A stretch of 64,000 nt of DNA, from contig NZ_LAQP01000015.1 in assembly GCF_000971965.1 (NCBI RefSeq), positions 62,001 to 126,000 on the forward strand, given 5' to 3'. The position numbers were made by a program, and so were the translations under genes. This DNA comes from Paenibacillus wulumuqiensis. Lineage in GTDB: Bacteria; Bacillota; Bacilli; Paenibacillales; Paenibacillaceae. The notes under the pieces are model-generated. The model made no database searches, was not told the DNA's origin, and saw only the letters and a program-made list of their open reading frames with translations. Positions 25,547-34,210 of this stretch are shown one piece after another (position 1 is the first letter of the stretch; each line of letters begins with the position of its first letter).

Positions 25547-26779
25547 CTACTGCTGCAAGGAATTTTCCCGTTCGGCTGTCTGTTGTGGAGCTTCCCGCCA
25601 ATCGCGGATAGCGAGTGCAAGACGATCCATCGCTTCTTCCAGCATCTTGCGGGAGCAAGCTACATTCAGTCGCATATACCCTTCTCCGGCTGTACCGAAG
25701 GCGCGGCCGTCGTTCAGAGCGACCCGTGCCTTGTGCAGCAGGAAGGAGACCAGATCGGCCTGCTCCATACCGAGTTTGCGGAAATCCAGCCACATCAGGT
25801 AGGTCGCTTCCGGCAGATACACCGATACTTCCGGCAGATGCTCGGCAATGTACTGCTGCACATATTCCATATTGGCGCGCATATACCGCATGCACTGCTC
25901 CAGCCATTCTTCGCCATGCGTATACGCTGCCTCGGTCGCTACCGCACCGAACTGGCTAATATGACCGACACCAAAGTTGTTGATTTTCAGTGCGAACGCA
26001 TCGCGCAGCTCCTGGTTCGGAATAATCACATTGGACGTATTGAGCCCCGCGATATTAAACGTCTTGCTCGGCGCTGTACAGATAATGCTGCGATTCTTCG
26101 CCTGCTCGGACAGCATCGGATATGGAATATGCCGATTCGGTTCAAACACCAGATCGCCATGAATCTCGTCGGATACCACGATAATATTGTGCTTGGCACA
26201 AAGTTCGTCCACCCGTTCCAGCTCTTCGCGTGTCCATACCCGGCCGACCGGATTATGCGGGCTGCACAGGATCAGCATCTTTACATTTTCTCCGCTCAGT
26301 GCCTGTTCCAGCTGCTCCAGATCCATCACATATTCACCGTTCTCCTGCTGCTTGAGCGGATTCTCCACCACCTCGCGGCCATGACCGGTGACTACACTAT
26401 AAAAAGGAGGATATACCGGCGTCTGAATGACTACTTTGTCCCCATGATCGGTAAATGTCTGCACCGCAAAATTCAGTGCGGTTACCACACCCGGCGTGAA
26501 TACGACCCACTCGTCTTCAATTTCCCAGCCGTGTTTGTTTTTCATCCATTCCCGGAGTGCCCGGTAGTAGGCTTCGGACTGGAAAGAATAGCCGACAACA
26601 CCATGCTCTGCACTTTTCTTCAGTGCTTCCTGCACCGGCTGCGGCGCGGCAAAATCCATATCCGCTACCCACAGGGGCAGTACATCTTCTGTGCCAAATA
26701 ACTTTTGCAGCTGATCCCATTTGGCCGAATTGGTATTCAGCCTCTCCGGGGGATTGTCAAAATGCTGTGTATAATCCAT
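25547..26779 (-). CDS. MalY/PatB-family PLP-dependent C-S lyase or aminotransferase
   Basis: Fold-type I PLP enzyme, best matched to the cystathionine beta-lyase/PatB group, which splits cystathionine or other S-substituted cysteines. PLWVADMDFAAPQPVQEAL at the N-terminus is the PatB hallmark. LILCSPHNPVGRVW, VVSDEIHGDLVF and the PLP lysine in CTAPSKTFNIAGL follow. YMRLNVACSRKMLEEAMDRL is at the C-terminus. The frame opens at 26824, but the ATG at 26779 has GCGGAGG seven bases upstream, giving 410 residues. Single gene, no sulfur regulon motif seen. The exact substrate cannot be read from sequence. Confidence 0.9.
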   Translation of the reverse strand: MDYTQHFDNPPERLNTNSAKWDQLQKLFGTEDVLPLWVADMDFAAPQPVQEALKKSAEHGVVGYSFQSEAYYRALREWMKNKHGWEIEDEWVVFTPGVVTALNFAVQTFTDHGDKVVIQTPVYPPFYSVVTGHGREVVENPLKQQENGEYVMDLEQLEQALSGENVKMLILCSPHNPVGRVWTREELERVDELCAKHNIIVVSDEIHGDLVFEPNRHIPYPMLSEQAKNRSIICTAPSKTFNIAGLNTSNVIIPNQELRDAFALKINNFGVGHISQFGAVATEAAYTHGEEWLEQCMRYMRANMEYVQQYIAEHLPEVSVYLPEATYLMWLDFRKLGMEQADLVSFLLHKARVALNDGRAFGTAGEGYMRLNVACSRKMLEEAMDRLALAIRDWREAPQQTAERENSLQQ

Positions 26780-26976
26780 CCGTAAACCTCCGCTTCGGCG
26801 TGTATGCAGCTTGCTGGCATACATATACGCTCGCTAATGTGATACAGGAATATCTCGGGGAGCATGTATAGCTTCCCCGCTTTATCCCAAAACGAATTTA
26901 AGATTACAATTATCATAACATGTTTGCAGGCAAGGGCAAACACGATCCATCGGACGACGATCAACAAAAATAAAAG

Positions 26977-27007
26977 CAAAAAACCGGGCTGCTGAAAACA
27001 ACCCGGT
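26977..27007 (-). terminator. Terminator of the beta-phosphoglucomutase gene
   Basis: ACCGGG (26983-26988) pairs with CCCGGT (27002-27007) and minus-strand reading continues into TTTTTT. The stop of the gene is 22 bases upstream. Confidence 0.75.
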
Positions 27008-27028
27008 CTTATCATTTTCCACTTACAA

Positions 27029-27667
27029 TCAAATCAATTCCAGAATCTCGTCCACCTGTTCCAACCGGTAGTCGGCATCCTGGGAATGCAGACCTGCATC
27101 CCCTACAGCAGCGACATTCATACCGCCTGCAATAGCGGCCTGTACACCGGCTTCCGCATCTTCGACGACAAGGCATTCTTCCGGCGGTACACCAAGACGC
27201 TCGGCTGCCAGCAGAAATACCTCCGGATCAGGCTTGCTGCGGGTAATATCATTGCCGTCCGCTACCGCATCAAACGCATCCGCCAGGCCGATCTGCTTGA
27301 GAATCGTCGGAGTATTTTTACTGGAGGAGCCGATAGCGATTTTGACGCCGCGTTTTTTCAGTTCATCAATTGTATGTTTGGCTCCCGGCAGCATGTCTTC
27401 CGGTTTTACCTCATTCAGTGATTCCCTGTAGTAGGTATTTTTGCGTTCCGCGAGTGCCTGCTTTTCCTCCGGTGTGTAGGTACGCTCGGCTTTTTCCAGA
27501 ATAATCTCCAGGCTTTCCATCCGGCTCACGCCGCGCAGACGGTTGTTGATCGTCTCATTGAACTTGATGCCTTCTTCATCGCTCATCTTTTTCCATGCCT
27601 GGTAGTGGTATTGGTCTGTGGATACGATAACTCCATCCAGATCGAATATTACAGCTTTGATCGTCAT
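27029..27667 (-). CDS. pgmB: Beta-phosphoglucomutase (HAD superfamily)
   Basis: Interconverts beta-glucose 1-phosphate and glucose 6-phosphate in maltose or trehalose breakdown. The 212 residues have the HAD motifs in order: FDLDGVIVSTDQYHYQAW with the nucleophile Asp and acid/base Asp, then NRLRGVSRMESLEIIL of the beta-PGM cap domain, IGSSSKN for motif II, and the motif III Lys and motif IV acidic pair in RSKPDPEVFLLA and VVEDAEAGVQAA. The cap sequence RGVSRMESL is typical of beta-PGM and argues against a general phosphatase. No sugar phosphorylase gene lies adjacent, so the sugar it serves is unclear. Confidence 0.88.
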   Translation of the reverse strand: MTIKAVIFDLDGVIVSTDQYHYQAWKKMSDEEGIKFNETINNRLRGVSRMESLEIILEKAERTYTPEEKQALAERKNTYYRESLNEVKPEDMLPGAKHTIDELKKRGVKIAIGSSSKNTPTILKQIGLADAFDAVADGNDITRSKPDPEVFLLAAERLGVPPEECLVVEDAEAGVQAAIAGGMNVAAVGDAGLHSQDADYRLEQVDEILELI

Positions 27668-27947
27668 AATTGCTTCCTCCTCTGATTCGCTTTCTGTTCG
27701 TCAGCTCATTGAATCACGGTAAATGTGTGATCCTACTGATATATGGAATATAAACAGATTCGCTGAAAAACAAGCTGTCCTTTTTGTTAAATCTGTTTTA
27801 TTTATGGCATCTTCTGCCGATTTGCCTATCCGATGTGGAAAAATCCGACCTTACTATATTTCCTAATCCGTATACAACTGTCCGGTATGAATTAAAAAAT
27901 TGATATGGAATCAGGAATACATTCTGTCGTATTTTACATAAAAAACA

Positions 27948-28002
27948 TTGACGTTGCAGGGTTTCCACACTATGATATATACATTATTGAGAACGATTAT
28001 CA
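27948..28002 (+). promoter_or_regulatory. efeOBU promoter with Fur box
   Basis: TTGACG (27948-27953), 17 bases, TATGAT (27971-27976). A Fur box TGAGAACGATTATCA at 27988-28002 differs from the consensus at two bases and covers the start of transcription. Iron-replete repression of efeO-efeB-efeU is expected. Nothing else was recognised in 27668-28024. Confidence 0.78.
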
Positions 28003-28024
28003 TCATTGAGGAGTGTTTGAATTT

Positions 28025-28927
28025 ATGAAAGCACGTTACACCCTGCCTGCGGTTCTGCTGTTATCGTCTGTACTGTTCGCAGCCTGCGGCAATAAAGAAG
28101 AAGCACAACCAGCAGCAAACAATGCACAAACAAGTCCATCTACTGCCACTACTGCTGATAGCACAGCAGCCGGTACCACTGCACCAGCTGCTTCTACAGC
28201 GGATTTCAAAGATGCGACCGAACAATACCGTACGTATGCGATCGGTGAGATTGATGCTTTTGTGACAGAGACCGAGAAATTCACCGAAGCGGTCAAAGCC
28301 GGCAAGCTGGAAGAAGCGAAAAAACTATATGCTCCAGCCCGTATGCACTATGAGCGGATCGAGCCGATCGCCGAAGCACTCGGCAATCTGGACCCGGATA
28401 TTGATGCCCGTCAGGGAGATGTCGATGACAAGGACTGGCGTGGATTCCACAAGATCGAACAGGCGCTGTGGGAGCAGAAAACAACAGACGGCATGAACGA
28501 GTATGCTGACCGTCTGCTGCAGGATGCCAAGCTGCTGCGTGCCAAAGTCGAGACGGTGGATATTGATGCCGGACTGCTCGTTACCGGTGCAGTCGAGCTG
28601 CTGAACGAAGTCTCTTCCTCCAAAGTAACCGGTGAAGAGGAACGCTATTCCCACACCGATCTGTATGACTTTGTCGCCAACGTGGAAGGCGCCGAGAAAA
28701 TCTATGAGATTTTGAAGCCGAATCTGGCGAAAAAAGACCCTGCCCTGGAGAAGCAAATCGGTGAGAGGTTCGAAGCACTGAACAAGGAGCTCGCTCCATT
28801 TGCTACCAAAGACGGCGGTTATGTCACCTATGACAAGCTGAGCAAGCAGGATGTACGTACGCTGAGCCAGAATCTCGATGCACTGGCTGAACCACTATCC
28901 CAAATGGGAACGATTCTGGGAGTGTAA
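28025..28927 (+). CDS. efeO: EfeO-like iron uptake lipoprotein (M75-type)
   Basis: Surface component of the Efe iron transporter, thought to bind ferrous or ferric iron for the permease. The ATG at 28025 follows GAGGAG by 11 bases; a GTG at 28013 is in frame but poorer. The lipobox LFAAC puts the acylated Cys at residue 21, then a Ala/Thr/Ser-rich linker of about 45 residues. The M75-like domain shows YAPARMHYERIEPIAEALGNLD, DARQGDVDDKDWRGFHKIEQALW and LDALAEPLSQMGTILGV at the end. Four bases separate it from efeB. No cupredoxin domain, unlike the E. coli EfeO. Confidence 0.9.
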   Translation: MKARYTLPAVLLLSSVLFAACGNKEEAQPAANNAQTSPSTATTADSTAAGTTAPAASTADFKDATEQYRTYAIGEIDAFVTETEKFTEAVKAGKLEEAKKLYAPARMHYERIEPIAEALGNLDPDIDARQGDVDDKDWRGFHKIEQALWEQKTTDGMNEYADRLLQDAKLLRAKVETVDIDAGLLVTGAVELLNEVSSSKVTGEEERYSHTDLYDFVANVEGAEKIYEILKPNLAKKDPALEKQIGERFEALNKELAPFATKDGGYVTYDKLSKQDVRTLSQNLDALAEPLSQMGTILGV

Positions 28928-28930
28928 GAT

Positions 28931-30289
28931 ATGAGCAAGAACAAAAACGATAACAACCCACAACAACCGAACACTACCCCTGATGCCGGACAGGAGTCTT
29001 CCTCCCTGTTCCGCAAGCCTGTGAGCCGCCGCGATATGCTGCGGCTTGCTGGCGCTTCCGGTGTCGGACTGCTGCTTGGCGGATCGGGTGCTTACGGCAT
29101 TATGGCTGCGACGGGAGCGACCAAACAGCCGGCTTCCGACAAGCCCGGCAGTCCGGACAATGTCACAACCGGTATACCGGATGCGAACCGGTACGACTTT
29201 TATGGACAGCATCAGGCAGGGATTACGACGCCAAGCCAGAACTTTATGTGCTTCGCTTCCTTTGACCTGACGGTAAGCGATGCTGCCGGACTGAAACGTC
29301 TGCTGCAGGCATGGACCCGGGCTTCCGCCTCTCTGATGGTCGGGGAACTGCTGGACGGACAAAATGAGAATCTGAATCTGCCGCCTGCCGATACCGGTGA
29401 AGCGGCAGGTCTGACTCCTTCGCGGCTCACCGTTACATTCGGTGCAGGACCGAGTCTGTTTGATCACCGGTTTGGACTGGCGGGTAAAAAGCCTGCCGGT
29501 TTCGGCGATCTGCCTCCTTTTAATGGAGATAATCTGATGCCGGAGTGGTGCGGCGGCGATCTCGGTGTGCAGATCTGCGCAGATGATATGCAGGTTGCCT
29601 TTCACGGGATGCGCAATCTGATCCGGATCGCCCGAGGTTCGGCGGTACTGCGCTGGAGTCAGGAAGGCTTCCAGCGTTCGACCGAATCCGATCCGAACAA
29701 AGCCACTCCCCGTAACCTGATGGGCTTCAAGGATGGCACAGCCAACCCGAGCGTTCAGGATGGAGCGATGATGAATGAAGTGGTCTGGGTACAGCCGGAA
29801 GATGGTGCAGGCTGGATGACCGGCGGCTCCTACATGGCCGTACGGCGCATCCGAATGCGGATCGAGGTCTGGGATCGCTCCAGTCTGGCCGATCAGGAGA
29901 ATACATTTGGACGCTACCGGGTCAGCGGCGCACCGCTTGGCTCGCAGCATGAATTTGATCGCGGGGATATGGAAGCCAAAGATGCCTCCGGCAAGCCGGT
30001 GATTCCGATGAATGCCCATATGCGCGTCGCCCGCGGAGACGGCAAGATGCAGATTCTGCGTCGTCCCTATTCGTATTCAAGCGGCATGGACAATACGACC
30101 GGCCAGCTGGATGCCGGACTCTTTTTCATTAGCTATCAGCGCAGTCTGGACAAGCAGTTCATCCCGATGCAGCAGCGGCTGGCCCAGAATGATGCACTGA
30201 ACGAATATATCCAGCATATCGGCAGTGCCGTATTTGCCTGCTTCCCCGGTGTTCGCCAGGGCGGTTATATCGGCGATACCCTGCTGTAA
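28931..30289 (+). CDS. efeB: EfeB-like deferrochelatase/DyP-type peroxidase
   Basis: Heme-containing dye-decolourising peroxidase exported by the Tat system; Efe partner that may oxidise iron or release it from heme. The twin-arginine motif SRRDMLRLAG is at residues 32-41, after an acidic and Asn-rich N-terminus, followed by a glycine-rich hydrophobic stretch. The DyP signature GFKDG is at 265-269, with the catalytic Asp, and the proximal heme histidine is likely in the later GSQHEFDRGDMEA region or close by. The 452-residue length matches EfeB. It lies between efeO and efeU in one operon. Confidence 0.92.
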   Translation: MSKNKNDNNPQQPNTTPDAGQESSSLFRKPVSRRDMLRLAGASGVGLLLGGSGAYGIMAATGATKQPASDKPGSPDNVTTGIPDANRYDFYGQHQAGITTPSQNFMCFASFDLTVSDAAGLKRLLQAWTRASASLMVGELLDGQNENLNLPPADTGEAAGLTPSRLTVTFGAGPSLFDHRFGLAGKKPAGFGDLPPFNGDNLMPEWCGGDLGVQICADDMQVAFHGMRNLIRIARGSAVLRWSQEGFQRSTESDPNKATPRNLMGFKDGTANPSVQDGAMMNEVVWVQPEDGAGWMTGGSYMAVRRIRMRIEVWDRSSLADQENTFGRYRVSGAPLGSQHEFDRGDMEAKDASGKPVIPMNAHMRVARGDGKMQILRRPYSYSSGMDNTTGQLDAGLFFISYQRSLDKQFIPMQQRLAQNDALNEYIQHIGSAVFACFPGVRQGGYIGDTLL

Positions 30290-30326
30290 CAGGCTTGATT
30301 TTTACGAGGAAATGAGGAATACGGTT

Positions 30327-32180
30327 ATGCGCAATACCGCCTGGTTTATACGTTTTATCAGCTGTACCTGTCTGCTGGTGCTCATGATTGGGCTCAGTCC
30401 GGCAGCTTCCCGGCCGTTCGTCTATAACTGGCTGACGGCAGCGCCGGTCATGCATGTGGCCGCCGCCGAGGAAGCACCTACGCCGGACACGCTGCTGCCT
30501 GTCGTTGGCAGTGCCCTCGTCGATGCCGGCCAGCAGAAGTGGACGGATGCCTCACAGGAACTGGATACATTCGCCGCCGGCTGGAAGTCATTGGACACTT
30601 CGGCAGCCCCCCAGCAGGCGGCTGAAGTAAATACCGCACTGCAGGCGGCACAGAATGCACTGCAAAATGCCCAGTCCGACCCGGATGCCGCGGTATCGGC
30701 ACTCGGTACACTCGCCCGTGCGGTCAACAGCTACGCCGAAGCGGGCACGGCTGGCAGCAAAGATGCCCAGGGCAAGGGCCCTTCCGCAAAAGGAACCCAG
30801 GCTGTCCAGGTGATCCTGCCGCTCGCCAATCAGACGATTCAGCATATCAAGCAGCAGGATTGGCCTGCTGCCCAGACCAGCTACAAGCAGATCGTCGATG
30901 CCTGGCCGGATGTGGAGAGTGCCATTCGTGCAGATAACTTTACCGTCTACAGCCAGCTGGAGACACGCATGAGCATGATCCGCGTCTCCCTGCAGGCCGA
31001 TCCGCCGCGTGAGGAGCAGGCACAGACCGAGACGCAGGCGCTGATCGATCTGCTGAATCATTATCTGTCCGGCGAAGTGGCCGATACGGCACCGGCCAGC
31101 GGCAGTATGCGTCTGACCGATGCGGTCGCGCTGCTCCAGCAGGTACAGACCGCGGCAGGCCAGCAGGATGCTACAACCGCCGCAGACCGGATGCAGCAGT
31201 TTATTACGATGTGGCCGCTCGTCGAGGGTGAAGTGCAGATTTCCTCGTCCTCCACGTACACATCCATTGAAAATGAAATGTCCGAGGTGCAGGGCTACCT
31301 CATCTCCACCCCGCCTGCCTGGGACAAAGCCAATACCGTACTGAATACGATGCTGAATGAGCTGGCACCGATCACGTCCAAATCTGCCTATACCGCATGG
31401 GATGCAGCGATTATCCTGCTGCGTGAAGGTCTGGAGGCGATCCTCGTACTCGCCGCTCTGCTCGCCTATGCCAAACGTAGCGGCAGCCGGCAAGCCGGCC
31501 AATGGATCTGGTCGGGTGCGCTGTCCGGTCTGCTGCTCAGCGGAGTAATGGCAGCGATCTTTGTTTATGCCTTTGCCCAGATGGCCACCAGCGGCAGTAC
31601 CCGTGAGATGATCGAAGGGATTACCGGACTCGTCGCTGTCGTGCTGATGCTCGGTGTCGGCAGCTGGCTGCACCAGAAAGCCAATCTGCAAAACTGGAAC
31701 AGTTATATCGCCAGCCAGGTCAGCGGCGCACTTCAGCGCGGCAGTCTCTGGTCGCTGGCTGCGGTATCCGGACTCGCGATTCTGCGTGAAGGTGCGGAGA
31801 CGGCAATCTTCTATATTGGGATGGCACCATCGATAGCGCTCTCCCAGCTGCTGCTCGGTATTGGGATGGCGATGGTGATCCTGATTATCGTCGCTGTGCT
31901 GATTATCCGCTTCAGTGTGAAACTGCCGGTTCGTCCGTTCTTCCTGACCGCGACCGTGCTGATCTATTATCTGGTGTTCCGCTTCCTCGGGGAAAGTATT
32001 CACTCGCTGCAGGTAGCCGGACAATTCCCGGCACATCATGCAGCCGGACTGCCATCAATCAGCTGGATCGGCATGTATCCGACCTGGGAGACCTTTATCC
32101 CGCAGATGATCGTGCTGATCTTCATGCTGTGGAAGCTGATCCTGCCGGAATACCGGAACCGTCGCCAAGCGACGACCTGA
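30327..32180 (+). CDS. efeU: EfeU-like FTR1 iron permease with N-terminal extracytoplasmic domain
   Basis: High-affinity iron permease of the FTR1/OFeT family. The frame opens at 30225 inside efeB, but the ATG at 30327 with GAGG nine bases before it gives a signal peptide (MRNTAWFIRFISCTCLLVLM) and 617 residues. About 330 residues of repeated helical extracytoplasmic sequence come first, with two similar stretches near LALAN-like VILPLANQTIQHIKQQDWPA and VALLQQVQTAAGQQDATTAA. Seven membrane segments follow, with the two REGxE iron motifs in LLREGLEAILV (about residue 365) and ILREGAETAIF (about 486). Last gene of the efe operon. Confidence 0.9.
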   Translation: MRNTAWFIRFISCTCLLVLMIGLSPAASRPFVYNWLTAAPVMHVAAAEEAPTPDTLLPVVGSALVDAGQQKWTDASQELDTFAAGWKSLDTSAAPQQAAEVNTALQAAQNALQNAQSDPDAAVSALGTLARAVNSYAEAGTAGSKDAQGKGPSAKGTQAVQVILPLANQTIQHIKQQDWPAAQTSYKQIVDAWPDVESAIRADNFTVYSQLETRMSMIRVSLQADPPREEQAQTETQALIDLLNHYLSGEVADTAPASGSMRLTDAVALLQQVQTAAGQQDATTAADRMQQFITMWPLVEGEVQISSSSTYTSIENEMSEVQGYLISTPPAWDKANTVLNTMLNELAPITSKSAYTAWDAAIILLREGLEAILVLAALLAYAKRSGSRQAGQWIWSGALSGLLLSGVMAAIFVYAFAQMATSGSTREMIEGITGLVAVVLMLGVGSWLHQKANLQNWNSYIASQVSGALQRGSLWSLAAVSGLAILREGAETAIFYIGMAPSIALSQLLLGIGMAMVILIIVAVLIIRFSVKLPVRPFFLTATVLIYYLVFRFLGESIHSLQVAGQFPAHHAAGLPSISWIGMYPTWETFIPQMIVLIFMLWKLILPEYRNRRQATT

Positions 32181-32265
32181 ACGACAGCCTGAACTATCTG
32201 CTTCTCTGCAGGATAAGCGTTATACAGAAGCATTCAGGCAGAGCAAGCCCACTATATATTTTGTC

Positions 32266-32330
32266 AAAAAGCTGTTCATGCGATTGCGGCAGATAGAATT
32301 TCTGCCCTGATTGGCAGGAACAGCTTTTTT
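32266..32330. terminator. Terminator of the efe operon
   Basis: AAAAAGCTGTTC (32266-32277) pairs with GAACAGCTTTTTT (32318-32330), and GGCAGA/TCTGCC form a second hairpin inside. Symmetric T-runs allow termination in both directions. The rest of 32331-32617 is AT-rich and holds no gene. Confidence 0.82.
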
Positions 32331-32617
32331 GATATGTTGGAACCGGAAGACGGCGTTTAATATACACTATGAACGTCGAATTCATTCATTTTCCCTGCCC
32401 CGTATTAATCTGCTGCAAATCTATTGCAATCCCTTCACAGCTCCGCTATGATGGACTCAAAGAAAATTATTTTCTTCATATTTATTAATTTATAAAAATT
32501 ATTTTCACAAACTATTCCATTTGTTTTTACATTCCATCGCTGCTTCATCATTCGAAGTATACCTTTCCATTTACAGGTTCACGCAGTATCGCACCTCATC
32601 TGAAAGGAGGGATAGAT

Positions 32618-33478
32618 ATGTCTCCCATTCTGCATGTTCTGGAGCAGGGGCTGAATAAGCTGTCCCCACAGGAACGGCGGCTGGCGCATTATATTTTGCA
32701 GCAGCCTTCCTCGGTTATTCGGCTGGGCATTACCCAGCTGGCCAACCAGTGCGGCATCAGTCCGGCGACCGTTACGCGCTTTTGCAAAACGTTCAATTTC
32801 GAGGGATTTCCCGATTTCAAAATGAAGCTGGCCGGCGAGCTGGCCCAGCAGTCGGTGCCCAGCTCCTACCAGGATATTATCGCCGGCAATCCGCTGGCCG
32901 AGATTGTCAAAGCGATCGAATCGAATCATGTCACCTCGATCAACGATACGACCCGGCTGCTCAATTTGCCCAAGCTGGAGCAGGCAATTGGTTATCTGAC
33001 CCGGGCGCGCCGGATTGATCTGTATGGTATCGCTACCTCTTCCATCGTGGCACAGGACTTTTACCAGAAGCTGATCCGGATCGGCAAGAACTGCACCGCC
33101 TTTGCCGATTCGCATATGCAGATCACTTCCGCCTCCACGCTCTCGTCCGAGGATGTGGCGCTGGCCATCTCCTATTCCGGCGAGACGCGGGAGACGATTG
33201 ATGCGCTCACCTGCGCCCGCGAGAACGGCGCTACCGTCATGTCGCTGACCCAGTACAGCTCCAACCCGCTGGCAGCGATGGCGGATATCTCGCTGTTCTC
33301 CTCTTCACTGGAAAAAGGCGTCCGTCGCGGCGATATGGCTTCCCGGATCGCCCAGCTTCATATTATCGATATTCTGTTCACCGGTATGATTAGTGCCCAG
33401 TTCAACGACTCCGTCAACAAACTGGAGCTGTCTTATAAAAATGTGCGGCGTTACCGCAAAGACTCAGGAGGGTTATGA
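32618..33478 (+). CDS. RpiR/MurR-family regulator
   Basis: Transcription factor with an N-terminal HTH_6 domain (LSPQERRLAHYILQQP, then ITQLANQCGISPATVTRFCK at about residues 35-55) and a C-terminal SIS sugar-phosphate domain (about 125-260, ALAISYSGETRETIDAL). The 286-residue length is standard. GGAGGG lies seven bases before the ATG at 32618. The next gene, nagB, starts three bases after its stop, so the regulator leads the nagB-nagA operon. A likely ligand is glucosamine 6-phosphate or N-acetylglucosamine 6-phosphate. Confidence 0.9.
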   Translation: MSPILHVLEQGLNKLSPQERRLAHYILQQPSSVIRLGITQLANQCGISPATVTRFCKTFNFEGFPDFKMKLAGELAQQSVPSSYQDIIAGNPLAEIVKAIESNHVTSINDTTRLLNLPKLEQAIGYLTRARRIDLYGIATSSIVAQDFYQKLIRIGKNCTAFADSHMQITSASTLSSEDVALAISYSGETRETIDALTCARENGATVMSLTQYSSNPLAAMADISLFSSSLEKGVRRGDMASRIAQLHIIDILFTGMISAQFNDSVNKLELSYKNVRRYRKDSGGL

Positions 33479-33481
33479 TCC

Positions 33482-34210
33482 ATGGTTAATCTGGTCAAAG
33501 TAAGCAAGCAAGAAGATTTCGGTAAAGTAGCAGCGTATATCGTATCCAGTCTCGTACAGACGTCCCCGCGGGCTGTGCTCGGTCTCGCTACCGGCGGTAC
33601 CCCTGTCGATCTGTACAAGGAATTGATCAACATTTTCAATCAGGGGGTTATCAGCTTCTCCAAGGTAAAAACGTTCAACCTCGATGAATATGTGGGACTG
33701 CCTGCCGATCATCCGGCTTCGTATCGTGCTTTTATGAATAAGCATCTGTTCGATCATATTGATATCGATATGAACAATACCCATGTGCCGAATGGTATGG
33801 CAGCCGATCCGGACAAGGAATGCAGCCGCTACGATGCCATGCTGTCCGAATCGACGATTGACCTGCAGGTGCTCGGCATCGGGCATAACGGACATATTGG
33901 CTTCAACGAACCGGCAGATCAACTGCTGCCCGGCACCCATGTAGTCGATCTGCTGCCGGAGACTCGTGAAGCCAATGCTCGTTATTTCCAATCGATCGAT
34001 GAAGTGCCTGCGCAGGCGATTACGATGGGCGTAGGTACGATTATGAAATCCCGCCAGATTCTACTGATGGTGCGCGGCGCCGACAAAGCCGAGATTATCC
34101 ACCGTGCGCTCACCGGACCAATCACCACTCTCTGCCCTGCTTCACTGTTACAGCTGCATCCGAATGTAACGGTGCTGATGGACGGTGAAGCCGGGAGGTT
34201 GTTCGGATAA
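33482..34210 (+). CDS. nagB: Glucosamine-6-phosphate deaminase
   Basis: Converts glucosamine 6-phosphate to fructose 6-phosphate and ammonia. Its 242 residues contain LGLATGGTPVDLYKEL, the Asp and His of FNLDEYVGLPADHPASY, and LGIGHNGHIGFNEPAD with the catalytic His and Asp, then ITMGVGTIMKSRQILLM. AGGAGGG is 11 bases before the ATG. It is the short monofunctional type without the E. coli allosteric C-terminus. It overlaps nagA by one base (TAATG). Confidence 0.95.
   Translation: MVNLVKVSKQEDFGKVAAYIVSSLVQTSPRAVLGLATGGTPVDLYKELINIFNQGVISFSKVKTFNLDEYVGLPADHPASYRAFMNKHLFDHIDIDMNNTHVPNGMAADPDKECSRYDAMLSESTIDLQVLGIGHNGHIGFNEPADQLLPGTHVVDLLPETREANARYFQSIDEVPAQAITMGVGTIMKSRQILLMVRGADKAEIIHRALTGPITTLCPASLLQLHPNVTVLMDGEAGRLFG

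Noticed and set aside
25583-26701. 372-residue open frame on the plus strand
   Set aside because: Antisense to the PLP-dependent lyase gene; rich in His, Arg and Ile as expected for a shadow.
26901-26925. Possible Fur box before the PLP lyase gene
   Set aside because: Only one half (TGATAAT on the minus strand) fits; the other half has too many mismatches.
28895-30019. 374-residue open frame on the minus strand
   Set aside because: Antisense to efeB, which has Tat and GFKDG motifs; no ribosome binding site and no domain.
30588-32039. 483-residue open frame on the minus strand
   Set aside because: Antisense to the clear efeU reading frame with REGxE motifs and membrane helices; its composition (His, Gly, Gln rich) is typical of shadow frames.
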